Assembly (NCBI GenBank): GCA_964625175.1
Contig: CAZVAO010000007.1
Location: forward strand, 1-41,115
Reading direction: 5' to 3'
DNA from: CAZVAO01 sp964625175
GTDB taxonomy: Bacteria; Bacillota; UBA994; PWPR01
Length of the DNA stretch: 41,115 bases
The notes beneath the pieces were generated by a model. The model was not told the origin of the DNA and did no database searches. It worked only from the letters and a program-made list of their open reading frames with translations. Below are positions 16,972 through 24,302 of this stretch, in pieces (the first letter of the stretch is position 1; each line of letters starts with the position of its first letter). Made by a program: the position numbers and the translations under genes.

Positions 16972-17508
16972 TTATAAAGGCTTGCAAATGAGCTGTTTGA
17001 CTTTGGATTCATAAAAAGTATGCGAGTGAGCAGGTTGAATGACCCAGGCGGTATCAGCGCCACGACCTGTTCCGCCTACCACTAGAATATCTTCACCAAA
17101 GGGAATCAACCCAGCATCTAAAGCCATACAGGCGATTTCTAAACATACTTTGGTGCCTTGGCCAAACATTCTTAAGGTAGATGCCGTGATGCTTTGAATC
17201 CCATTGCCACCATTTTTACGAAGTGCAGCACGTTCGAGTCCACCCATTAAATGAGTAGTTGTTAGGACATCAACACCGACCGCTTTGAGGTTCTCGCGCA
17301 TTTCAGGAGCCATTTCGTCTTGACCTGGTGATCGAAAACCGACTTGGTGTGTGACACAGACGACATGGTAATCATTATTAAGGAATGCTTGTGCGGTTGT
17401 GCCACTATTCGAGGCAACGACAACATGATTTATAGCATGATCTTTAGCATATTTACTGACGAGCTCTGCGACTTCTGCCGTATAATTGCCTGGTTTTGAG
17501 AAATACAT
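16972..17508 (-). CDS. Stand-alone pyruvate kinase alpha/beta (C-terminal) domain protein
   Basis: A 178-residue protein matching only the C-terminal allosteric domain of pyruvate kinase, with no catalytic barrel. Visible features are VVVASNSGTTAQAF near residue 30, a central GVDVLTTTHLMGG and a C-terminal glycine-rich ILVVGGTGRGADTAW. Proteins of this kind occur in archaea and anaerobic Bacillota; their function is not established, though the domain can bind phosphorylated ligands in true pyruvate kinases. AGGAGG stands a few bases before the ATG. It is upstream of and co-directional with the M14 peptidase, 73 bases apart. Confidence 0.82.
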   Translation of the reverse strand: MYFSKPGNYTAEVAELVSKYAKDHAINHVVVASNSGTTAQAFLNNDYHVVCVTHQVGFRSPGQDEMAPEMRENLKAVGVDVLTTTHLMGGLERAALRKNGGNGIQSITASTLRMFGQGTKVCLEIACMALDAGLIPFGEDILVVGGTGRGADTAWVIQPAHSHTFYESKVKQLICKPL

Positions 17509-17668
17509 TATTTATCCTCCTTTTTAATCACTATAAGAATATTATATCATTAATTATAGTCAGATTCGATGATAATTTGGCGGTTTGTAGCATAGATGTG
17601 AGGTAATAAAGTAAATTATGTTTTGAGAGGCTAATCCATTTCTAAGACTAGTCAATTATTGATATATA

Positions 17669-17698
17669 TTGGGTAAATATTAAGAGTTGTGATAGAAT
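17669..17698 (+). promoter_or_regulatory. Candidate promoter of the PDZ-Lon protease gene
   Basis: TTGGGT (17669-17674), an 18-base spacer and TAGAAT (17693-17698) lie 31 bases before the chosen ATG. The same intergenic region carries TATAAT-like boxes on the minus strand at 17541-17546 and 17553-17558 that may serve the divergent gene. Confidence 0.4.
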
Positions 17699-17729
17699 AT
17701 ATCAGTAATGAATGTCCTTGGAGGGTATT

Positions 17730-18728
17730 ATGAAACGCAAAAATATTTTAAAATATATGCTTATTATTATCATGGCTATTAGTATCGCTTGGATTCCATC
17801 GGGCTACTATTGTATGTTTCCTGGAGAGGCGAAGTCTTTAGGTGACGTGGTGAGTGGGGGATTATATGAGCCAGAAACTGCTTTTCACATGACGACGGTC
17901 TTAATGACCAAGGCTAATTATCCAGTTTATTTCTATGGGAAGTTAAATCCCAATGTGAGAGTTTTACCCGCAGAATCCGTTTTGCCCATCGGTTGGGACA
18001 ATGATGAGTATCTTCATTACTCTCAGTTTCAGATGGCAGAGAGTCATAACAATGCCAAGTTAGCTGTTGCGAGAATACTGGACATTGATTATGTGGAAGT
18101 TATGGGTGAAATAACTGTTTTAAGAACGGTTCCAGATACACCCGCCTACGGAGTACTCAAAGCAAATGATATCATTTTAGCTATTGACGATGAGAAATTG
18201 TCAAGTGTAGCCGATGCGGTAACAAAACTGAGATCTTATCAACCCGGCGATGAAGTTAAGATTGAGTTTAAACGGGATGATGATGTTCAAACCGTGCAAG
18301 TAATCATGGCGGTTCACCCAAGCGTTGAAGGTCGGGGATTCTTAGGGGTTTCTCTGATTAACGACCATCACAGTGTGGATTTTATGGACGATTATGCAAT
18401 TGATATCGAAACGGGCAATATTACAGGCCCATCCGCTGGTTTAATGCTCACTTTAGAAGTTTTAAATAGTCTGATTGAAGAGGATCTGACGGGTGGTCAG
18501 CAAATCGGGGGAACGGGAACGATTGCCGCTGATGGTACAGTGGGCAATATTGGTGGAATCAATCAAAAAATTATTACGGCCCATAGAGCGGATATAGAGG
18601 TCTTCTTCTTACCAGTTGGCAATGTCGAAGAAATTGAATTGGCTGAATCAAAATACGAGGGTATGACTTTAGTACCTGTAGCGACCGTCGATGAGGCACT
18701 CGCATATTTACGAACGATGATCGAATAA
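17730..18728 (+). CDS. Membrane-anchored PDZ-Lon domain serine protease (YlbL/SepM type)
   Basis: 332 residues from the chosen start. One N-terminal membrane segment (about 8-24) anchors an extracytoplasmic region with a PDZ domain (about 135-195) and a Lon-type S16 protease domain. The Ser-Lys dyad is S235 (ITGPSAGLML) and K280 (GGINQKIITAHR). SepM cleaves a signalling peptide in streptococci; YlbL in Bacillus is linked to cell-division control. The frame opens at ATG 17712, but GGAGGG at 17720-17725 points to ATG 17730. The next gene, tmcAL, is the usual Bacillota neighbour but here is convergent. Confidence 0.9.
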   Translation: MKRKNILKYMLIIIMAISIAWIPSGYYCMFPGEAKSLGDVVSGGLYEPETAFHMTTVLMTKANYPVYFYGKLNPNVRVLPAESVLPIGWDNDEYLHYSQFQMAESHNNAKLAVARILDIDYVEVMGEITVLRTVPDTPAYGVLKANDIILAIDDEKLSSVADAVTKLRSYQPGDEVKIEFKRDDDVQTVQVIMAVHPSVEGRGFLGVSLINDHHSVDFMDDYAIDIETGNITGPSAGLMLTLEVLNSLIEEDLTGGQQIGGTGTIAADGTVGNIGGINQKIITAHRADIEVFFLPVGNVEEIELAESKYEGMTLVPVATVDEALAYLRTMIE

Positions 18729-18739
18729 GAAGTTGAAAT

Positions 18740-18780
18740 AAAGGACCCCATTCTTTATAAGGAACGGGGTCCTTTTGTTT
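18740..18780. terminator. Bidirectional terminator between protease gene and tmcAL
   Basis: A perfect 10-bp stem (18740-18749 with 18766-18775) encloses a smaller TTC/GAA stem. It is followed by TTTTGTTTT and preceded by A-rich sequence, fitting termination from both sides. Confidence 0.88.
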
Positions 18781-18787
18781 TACAGTC

Positions 18788-19999
18788 TTAAACGATGATG
18801 AGGTGTTGCGTATAGTCGCGTTTTTGCGACGAGGGGGATCTTGGCAAAGCCAAACGATACATTTCGGTACTGCGCAGATCTAAATCCCACATTTTCTGCG
18901 TCAGTTCTTCTGTAGGATTGAAGCGTGCAGGACGTTCGATTAGAGGCACCTCAATCGTCGTGCGCCACTGTTTATAAAGGCTAGATTTTGCCTGTCGCAA
19001 ACCGAGAACACGCAGGTAGGGGATTTGCCTCAGCTGTTTGGCCTGTTGATCTAAATCACTTTCGATATTTAATAGCATACGGATCAAGGTTCTTTGAATG
19101 CGTGTTCGCGGATAGCGTGATGAGGTACAATTTTCAATCAGTTCAGCCAGTGTGGCGGTGCGATGACCCGTATTTATGAGTAATTCAGGTAAGCCGATTT
19201 CCATATCAGGGAACTTTGCGAGCCTTGCTCGTGTCGTGCGTCTTAAGAAACCAAGTATAACCTGTTCAAAAGCGGTGAGAAGAATCGGCGCGCGACCTTG
19301 ATCAAGCGCTTCCTTGAGGATTTCGTAACTGAATGAGGGAAGTGCATGGCTCACTTGATCAATTGCAGGCATACTATGGCGGATGGCAGTCGCACTGGCG
19401 AAGTCACTTGTTGGGTGGGGATCATGATAACTATTGCCTTGACGCTGAATTAAAATCGGTTTGAGTGAGCTGTCTAATTGGGAACAAGCCATCAAATAAT
19501 TGATAGCTAAGATATTATTCGATCCTTGAATCACGTCAGTGGCCGCTGGAATGAGTGCTTTGAGCGCCTCTGCGTGGGCACGTGCAAAAGAGTTTCCCTG
19601 ATCTAAATAGGCGTGCAAAGATTGTTTATAAGAAGCTGGTTCTGCTAAACTGAGCTCTGCAATCTGTTTCAGCAAGGGTAAGTTGGTATTCTCTGCACCA
19701 CACACAAAATTTTGAGCATGGGCTGCCTCTAAAGCCAGTATTGATCCATAAGCAAATTGAGGGGCACTGTTGCAACTGTATACGACAGGTAATTCTAAAA
19801 CTAAATCGGCACCACCCTGGAGTGCCATTTCTGTACGTGCCCATTTGTCAATCACACTCGGTTCGCCACGTTGCACAAAGGAACCACTCATGATCACAAT
19901 AAGTAGATCAGGAGAGGTAAGTTCTCTCGTTTTTTGGATATGATAGAGATGTCCATTGTGAAAAGGGTTATATTCTGCTATTATCCCTGTAATGTTCAT
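18788..19999 (-). CDS. tmcAL: tRNA(Met) cytidine acetate ligase
   Basis: A 403-residue protein of the YlbM/TmcAL family. In Bacillus subtilis this enzyme makes N4-acetylcytidine at the wobble base of elongator tRNA-Met from acetate and ATP. The N-terminal nucleotidyltransferase fold shows the HxGH-type motif in IIAEYNPFHNGHLYHI, followed by MSGSFVQRGEPS, both hallmarks of the family. Length is normal. It is divergent from ackA, 108 bases away. AAAGGTGAG precedes the ATG. Confidence 0.93.
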   Translation of the reverse strand: MNITGIIAEYNPFHNGHLYHIQKTRELTSPDLLIVIMSGSFVQRGEPSVIDKWARTEMALQGGADLVLELPVVYSCNSAPQFAYGSILALEAAHAQNFVCGAENTNLPLLKQIAELSLAEPASYKQSLHAYLDQGNSFARAHAEALKALIPAATDVIQGSNNILAINYLMACSQLDSSLKPILIQRQGNSYHDPHPTSDFASATAIRHSMPAIDQVSHALPSFSYEILKEALDQGRAPILLTAFEQVILGFLRRTTRARLAKFPDMEIGLPELLINTGHRTATLAELIENCTSSRYPRTRIQRTLIRMLLNIESDLDQQAKQLRQIPYLRVLGLRQAKSSLYKQWRTTIEVPLIERPARFNPTEELTQKMWDLDLRSTEMYRLALPRSPSSQKRDYTQHLIIV

Positions 20000-20107
20000 A
20001 TTGACTCACCTTTATAGATTGGTTATAATTGTTCTGTTGTAATCATGGCATACTTTATGATTTATATCAATAAGTAGACTGATTAAGATAAAGAAGGAGG
20101 ATACCCA

Positions 20108-21307
20108 ATGAATATACTGGTTATTAACTGTGGCAGCTCGTCACTAAAGTATCAGCTGTTTGATATGAGTGATGAATCTGTTTTAGCCAAGGGTAATGTA
20201 GAGAAAATTGGTGCTGAAGGTTCATTTATTAAGTTTAAGTCTCATACTGGATTTAGTTCGGAAGTAGAGCATGTCATTAAGAATCATAGTGATGGAATCA
20301 AACTGGTTTTTGCCGCTTTGGCGGACAGTGAGAATGGAGTCATCAATGATTTGAATGAAATTGATGCTGTAGGCCATCGCGTTGTACATGCTGGTGAAAA
20401 ATTTGCGAGTTCAGTATTAATTACACAAGAAGTAAAAGAGGCTTTACGGGAATGCATCGAATTAGCCCCACTGCACAATCCTCCAAATATTACAGGTATT
20501 GAAGCTTGCGAAGCGTTGATGCCTCACGTTAAACACGTTGGTGTATTCGACACGGCGTTCCACCAAACGATGCCAGCCATGACCTACTTATATGGTCTTC
20601 CTTATGAGTATTATGAAAAGTACGGTATGCGTCGCTACGGTTTCCACGGAACTTCACATAAATATGTTACGAGTCGTGCTGCTGAAATGCTCGGAAAAGA
20701 TGTCTCTGAAACCAATGTTATTACTTGTCACTTAGGAAACGGTGCGAGTATAACAGCCGTTAAGAATGGTTTGTCTTTTGATACCAGCATGGGCTTTACG
20801 CCTTTAGAGGGTCTTGTTATGGGCACACGTTGTGGTGATATTGATCCCGCTATTGTTCCTTTCCTTATGGAAAAAGAAGGTTTAGACGTGGATGGTGTCA
20901 ATGTGGTCATGAATAAGAAGTCTGGTGTTTTGGGAATTTCCGGTGTGAGCAATGACTTCCGCGTTTTGGAAGATGCTGCCCATGAAGGGAATCTTAGAGC
21001 ACAAGCGGCCTTAAATATCTTCGCTTACCGCGTTCGCAAATATATTGGCGCTTATGTTGCGGCAATTGATGGTGCCGATGCCATTGTTTTCACAGCAGGT
21101 ATTGGTGAAAACAGTCCTCATATTAGACAATTGGTTTGTGACTCATTAACCTATCTGGGAATTGAAATTGATCCTGCTTTGAATAATATGCGTGGTAAAG
21201 AAATTGATATCACGACACCTGATTCAAAGGTTCGCGTTTTAGTAATCCCAACCAATGAAGAATTGATGATTGCTCGCGATACAAAGAGCATTATCGAAAA
21301 CTTATAG
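20108..21307 (+). CDS. ackA: Acetate kinase
   Basis: A 399-residue ASKHA-fold kinase interconverting acetate plus ATP and acetyl phosphate plus ADP; in fermenters it works toward ATP. Family motifs are INCGSSSLKYQLF at the N-terminus, DTAFHQTMP, YGFHGTSHKYV, CHLGNGASI, MGTRCGDIDPAI and FTAGIGENS. Length is typical. AAGGAGG lies 7 bases before the ATG. No phosphotransacetylase gene is adjacent. It precedes yceD-rpmF, which carry their own promoter. Confidence 0.97.
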   Translation: MNILVINCGSSSLKYQLFDMSDESVLAKGNVEKIGAEGSFIKFKSHTGFSSEVEHVIKNHSDGIKLVFAALADSENGVINDLNEIDAVGHRVVHAGEKFASSVLITQEVKEALRECIELAPLHNPPNITGIEACEALMPHVKHVGVFDTAFHQTMPAMTYLYGLPYEYYEKYGMRRYGFHGTSHKYVTSRAAEMLGKDVSETNVITCHLGNGASITAVKNGLSFDTSMGFTPLEGLVMGTRCGDIDPAIVPFLMEKEGLDVDGVNVVMNKKSGVLGISGVSNDFRVLEDAAHEGNLRAQAALNIFAYRVRKYIGAYVAAIDGADAIVFTAGIGENSPHIRQLVCDSLTYLGIEIDPALNNMRGKEIDITTPDSKVRVLVIPTNEELMIARDTKSIIENL

Positions 21308-21314
21308 TAATCGC

Positions 21315-21343
21315 TTGACGAGTTTCATAGATAAAAGTATAAT
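21315..21343 (+). promoter_or_regulatory. Strong sigma-A-type promoter before yceD-rpmF
   Basis: TTGACG (21315-21320), exactly 17 bases, then a perfect TATAAT (21338-21343). This is one of the best promoter matches in the window. Its expected start, near 21350, falls in or just after the ribosome site of the next gene, so the leader would be very short. Confidence 0.75.
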
Positions 21344-21359
21344 GCCGGAGTGTGATGTT

Positions 21360-21875
21360 GTGAATACAATGATAAGTATTAGGTTGAAATTTGGTGAAAC
21401 TGAGGGATATCAATTATATTTCCCTATTAATCAAGATGGAATTAATGCCAAAGTTGATGCAAACGTCACTCTGGAGTATACTGAGTATGGTGTTGCGATC
21501 AATACTACCTTACAGTGTAAGATTGATCTTGTATGCACTAGATGCTTAGATATTATAACAAGAGATTTGACATTGGAACACTATATCGTCTTAGCTGAGT
21601 CAGGCAAGAGTTGGGAAGTTGATGATGAAACCCTGCAAATGGGTGTGATTGACTTTCAAAATAATACCTTTAACGTGTATGAATTAGCACGACAGCTATT
21701 AATTGAGAACACGGAAATGCAAACATTATGTTCTGATGACTGTAAAGGTCTTTGCCCAGTATGCGGTGAAAACCTGAATCACACTCAATGTCAATGCAAT
21801 AACGAGCAAATAGATCCGCGATGGTCTAGTCTTAAGAAAATTGTCTTCAATAAAGAAGACAAAGGGGAGGTGTAA
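21360..21875 (+). CDS. yceD: YceD/DUF177 family protein
   Basis: 171 residues from GTG 21360. The C-terminal cysteine cluster (LCSDDCKGLCPVCGENL, then CQC) is typical of DUF177, which almost always precedes rpmF. In plants and E. coli, members have been linked to 23S rRNA accumulation. The frame is open from 21270 inside ackA. GGAG at 21347-21350 is 9 bases before GTG 21360. ATG 21342 lies within the promoter -10, and ATG 21369 is too far from the GGAG. The start is therefore uncertain by a few codons. Confidence 0.85.
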   Translation: MNTMISIRLKFGETEGYQLYFPINQDGINAKVDANVTLEYTEYGVAINTTLQCKIDLVCTRCLDIITRDLTLEHYIVLAESGKSWEVDDETLQMGVIDFQNNTFNVYELARQLLIENTEMQTLCSDDCKGLCPVCGENLNHTQCQCNNEQIDPRWSSLKKIVFNKEDKGEV

Positions 21876-21878
21876 AGA

Positions 21879-22055
21879 ATGGCAGTACCTAAGCAGAAAA
21901 AATCACGTGCCAACACCCGTATGGGACGTTCACATTGGAAACTAAATGTTAAACAATTATCAGAGTGTCCAGAGTGTCATGAGCTTAAATTACCACACCG
22001 TATTTGCCCATCTTGTGGCTACTACAAAGGTAAACAAGTAATCGAAGTTGAATAA
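21879..22055 (+). CDS. rpmF: 50S ribosomal protein L32
   Basis: A 58-residue protein found by reading the sequence. It begins MAVPKQKKSRANTRMGRSHW and ends with a zinc-ribbon of two cysteine pairs (CPECHE and CPSCGYYKG), the C+ form of L32. GGGGAGG lies 8 bases before the ATG and the gene starts 3 bases after yceD. A terminator-like hairpin follows. Confidence 0.96.
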   Translation: MAVPKQKKSRANTRMGRSHWKLNVKQLSECPECHELKLPHRICPSCGYYKGKQVIEVE

Positions 22056-22063
22056 AAGAAATT

Positions 22064-22092
22064 AACCGGTTGTCATAAGACAGCCGGTTTTC
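22064..22092 (+). terminator. Terminator after rpmF
   Basis: An 11-bp stem (22064-22074 with 22079-22089, one G-U pair, loop ATAA) runs into TTTTC. The short T tract makes it a moderate candidate. Confidence 0.65.
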
Positions 22093-22188
22093 ACTAGGGG
22101 CTTTAATTTACCTTCCAGGTCAATCTAAACGATAATCAGCTTAGCCATTAGATATCTGGTCGATTATACTGCACTGTGCGATTTTTTC

Positions 22189-22197
22189 TGGTACAAT
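22189..22197 (+). promoter_or_regulatory. Extended -10 promoter candidate for plsX
   Basis: TG-G-TACAAT at 22189-22197 matches an extended -10 element, about 50 bases before plsX. No good -35 is visible. Partial resemblance to half of a FapR site was noted but is too weak to call. Confidence 0.4.
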
Positions 22198-22246
22198 AGA
22201 TGATGATATTAATCTCAAACAAAGCAAAAGCAAGAGGAGTATTTAT

Positions 22247-23260
22247 ATGACAAAGATAGCCATTGATTGTTTAGGTGCTGATGGTGGGCCAGAAGTGTTA
22301 ATTGCCGGAGCACTTGCAGCATTGAAAGTGAATAAGAATCTTGAATTGCAATTGTATGGGCCGCAGGAAGAAATTACTACTATAACTAAGCGTTTAGGAC
22401 TCCCACAAGATCAGCGTTGCGTCGTTATTAATGCACCTGATCTCATCAGTAATAATGATAATTCGGCACTAGCAGTTCGGCGAGAGAGGCATTCTTCTCT
22501 TGTCATGGCGGCTACGGCTGTGCGAGATGGGAAAGCGGATGCTTTCATATCAGCAGGTAGTACGGGGGCTGTTTTAACGGCAGGACTATTGATTCTTGGT
22601 CGATTGCCTGCTATTAGACGTCCAGCTCTAGCAGTCGTCATGCCAGTATTGTATGGGGAACGTAAAGATTTAGTTATGTTAGATGTTGGTGCCAATATGG
22701 ATTCTACAAGTGAAGACCTTTTAAACTACGCCTTAATGGGGAGCATTTATGTGACCCACCTTTTGAAACGTAGAAATCCTTCTGTAGCACTGCTTAATGT
22801 CGGCACTGAAGATGCTAAAGGTAATAAGTTGGTGAAAGAAGCCTTTGCAAAAATTAAAAAAACGGACTTGCATTTTATAGGAAACATGGAAGCCCGAGAT
22901 TTGATGAGTAGTCCAGCAGACATTGTGGTATGTGATGGTTTTGCTGGTAATATCGCCTTGAAAACGTTTGAAGGTGTTGCTAAAACATTGTTTCAAAGCC
23001 TTAAAGATGAGTTCATGAGTAGCTTCAGAACGAAAATGGGAGCAGCTTTAGCGAAACCCGCTTTAATGGAACTCAGACAAAAACTTGACTACAATAAGTA
23101 TGGTGGTGGTTTTCTTTTGGGCTTGAAAAATATTGCTGTAAAATGTCATGGAAGTGCAAGTGCCGAGGCTATTGCTATCGCGATAGATCAGGCGATTGCA
23201 TTCCATGAATTGGAGCTAATTAAAAAATTTACAAGTGCATTGAATTCTAAGGAGGAATAA
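22247..23260 (+). CDS. plsX: Phosphate acyltransferase PlsX
   Basis: A 337-residue peripheral enzyme that makes acyl phosphate from acyl-ACP for phosphatidic acid synthesis with PlsY. The N-terminal MTKIAIDCLGADGGPE is the family signature (usually DxMGGDxxP, here with changes). FISAGSTGAVLTAGLL, MLDVGANMDS and DGFAGNIALKTFEG are conserved. AGAGGAG precedes the ATG. acpP follows 2 bases after the stop. No fabD, fabG or fapR gene separates plsX from acpP, unlike the Bacillus operon. Confidence 0.95.
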   Translation: MTKIAIDCLGADGGPEVLIAGALAALKVNKNLELQLYGPQEEITTITKRLGLPQDQRCVVINAPDLISNNDNSALAVRRERHSSLVMAATAVRDGKADAFISAGSTGAVLTAGLLILGRLPAIRRPALAVVMPVLYGERKDLVMLDVGANMDSTSEDLLNYALMGSIYVTHLLKRRNPSVALLNVGTEDAKGNKLVKEAFAKIKKTDLHFIGNMEARDLMSSPADIVVCDGFAGNIALKTFEGVAKTLFQSLKDEFMSSFRTKMGAALAKPALMELRQKLDYNKYGGGFLLGLKNIAVKCHGSASAEAIAIAIDQAIAFHELELIKKFTSALNSKEE

Positions 23261-23262
23261 TT

Positions 23263-23496
23263 ATGGATCATTATAGTACCTTAAAGGGAATTTTGTTGGA
23301 TAAACTCAGTGGTATCACCGAGGAGCAGCTCGTAGAAACTGCAGATTTTAGCGTGGATTTAGGGGCCGACTCCATTGATTTAGTTGAAGTTATCATGGCA
23401 GTTGAAGAAGCATTTAGCGTTGAAATCACCGATGATGAAATTGAGGATATCCGTACAATTGGTGATGCTTTACGAATTTTAGAAGCCAAATTCTAG
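23263..23496 (+). CDS. acpP: Acyl carrier protein
   Basis: A 77-residue acidic helical protein carrying growing fatty acyl chains on a phosphopantetheine arm. The attachment serine is S37 in LGADSIDLVE, with Ile where most ACPs have Leu (DSL). It sits between plsX and rnc, the standard Bacillota place, with overlapping translation signals on both sides. Confidence 0.94.
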   Translation: MDHYSTLKGILLDKLSGITEEQLVETADFSVDLGADSIDLVEVIMAVEEAFSVEITDDEIEDIRTIGDALRILEAKF

Positions 23497-23497
23497 T

Positions 23498-24208
23498 ATG
23501 ACTTCAATTTCTAAGAAGATTCACTCATTTCAAAAATTAATAGGAATCAATTTCAAGAATGAGGATTTGCTCATAATGGCACTGACACATGTGTCAGCAG
23601 CGAATGAACAAGGTCATACTTCAAACTATGAGCGGTTGGAATTTTTGGGTGATGCTGTCTTGGAACTGGTGATTAGTGAGATTTTGTACCGCAACCCAGG
23701 ACAATATCCTGAGGGGCGCATGACACGTATGCGAGCAAAGATTGTGCGACAGAAAAGTTTGGCAATTGTCGCACGTCAATTGCAGATCGAGCAATTTGTG
23801 ATTCTTGGTAAGGGAGAATTATCTTCTGGCGGTAATCAGCGAGCAGCTTTATTGGCAGATGTTTTAGAGGCAATCATTGGGGCAATCTACTTAGATTCTG
23901 GTATTGAGATTGCGCGTCAATTTATTCTAGCAAACTTTGATCAATTGCTACAACTAGCAGCCTCTACGATTGATGATGATTATAAAACCCGCTTACAAGA
24001 ATTATTGCAGGGACAAGAAAATCAGGTTATCATTGAGTATCGCTTAATAAACATGGTGGGACCTGATCATAGCAGGGAATTCGAAATCGGCTTATATATA
24101 AACGGTGAATTCAGTTCAAGTGGTCATGGACGCAATAAGAAGGCGGCAGAGCAACTTGCTGCAAAGAGCTGGTTAATGAAAAACGAAAATATTGGTTTGA
24201 ATAAATAA
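23498..24208 (+). CDS. rnc: Ribonuclease III
   Basis: A 236-residue double-strand-specific endoribonuclease that processes rRNA precursors. The catalytic signature ERLEFLGDAVLE lies at 45-56. The second acidic site (LLADVLEAIIGAIYLDSG) and a C-terminal dsRNA-binding domain ending RNKKAAEQLAAKSWL are present. It starts one base after acpP with only a weak AGAAG upstream, so translation is probably coupled. Confidence 0.95.
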   Translation: MTSISKKIHSFQKLIGINFKNEDLLIMALTHVSAANEQGHTSNYERLEFLGDAVLELVISEILYRNPGQYPEGRMTRMRAKIVRQKSLAIVARQLQIEQFVILGKGELSSGGNQRAALLADVLEAIIGAIYLDSGIEIARQFILANFDQLLQLAASTIDDDYKTRLQELLQGQENQVIIEYRLINMVGPDHSREFEIGLYINGEFSSSGHGRNKKAAEQLAAKSWLMKNENIGLNK

Positions 24209-24216
24209 GTTTTACT

Positions 24217-24252
24217 TAGGTATACCATCTCTGTGAAGGTATGCCTAGTTTA
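24217..24252 (+). terminator. Weak terminator or attenuator between rnc and smc
   Basis: TAGGTATACC (24217-24226) pairs with GGTATGCCTA (24238-24247), one G-U pair and an 11-base loop, followed by GTTTAAT. The T tract is poor, so read-through into smc is likely. Confidence 0.4.
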
Positions 24253-24302
24253 ATATCCGTTTAGGATGCTTAAAAACACCAAAGAGAAAGCGGGGGAGTA
24301 CT

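Noticed and set aside
22100..22200. FapR operator before plsX
   Set aside because: Only partial matches to the palindrome (for example around 22147 and 22188), each needing gaps or several mismatches, and no fapR gene is seen.
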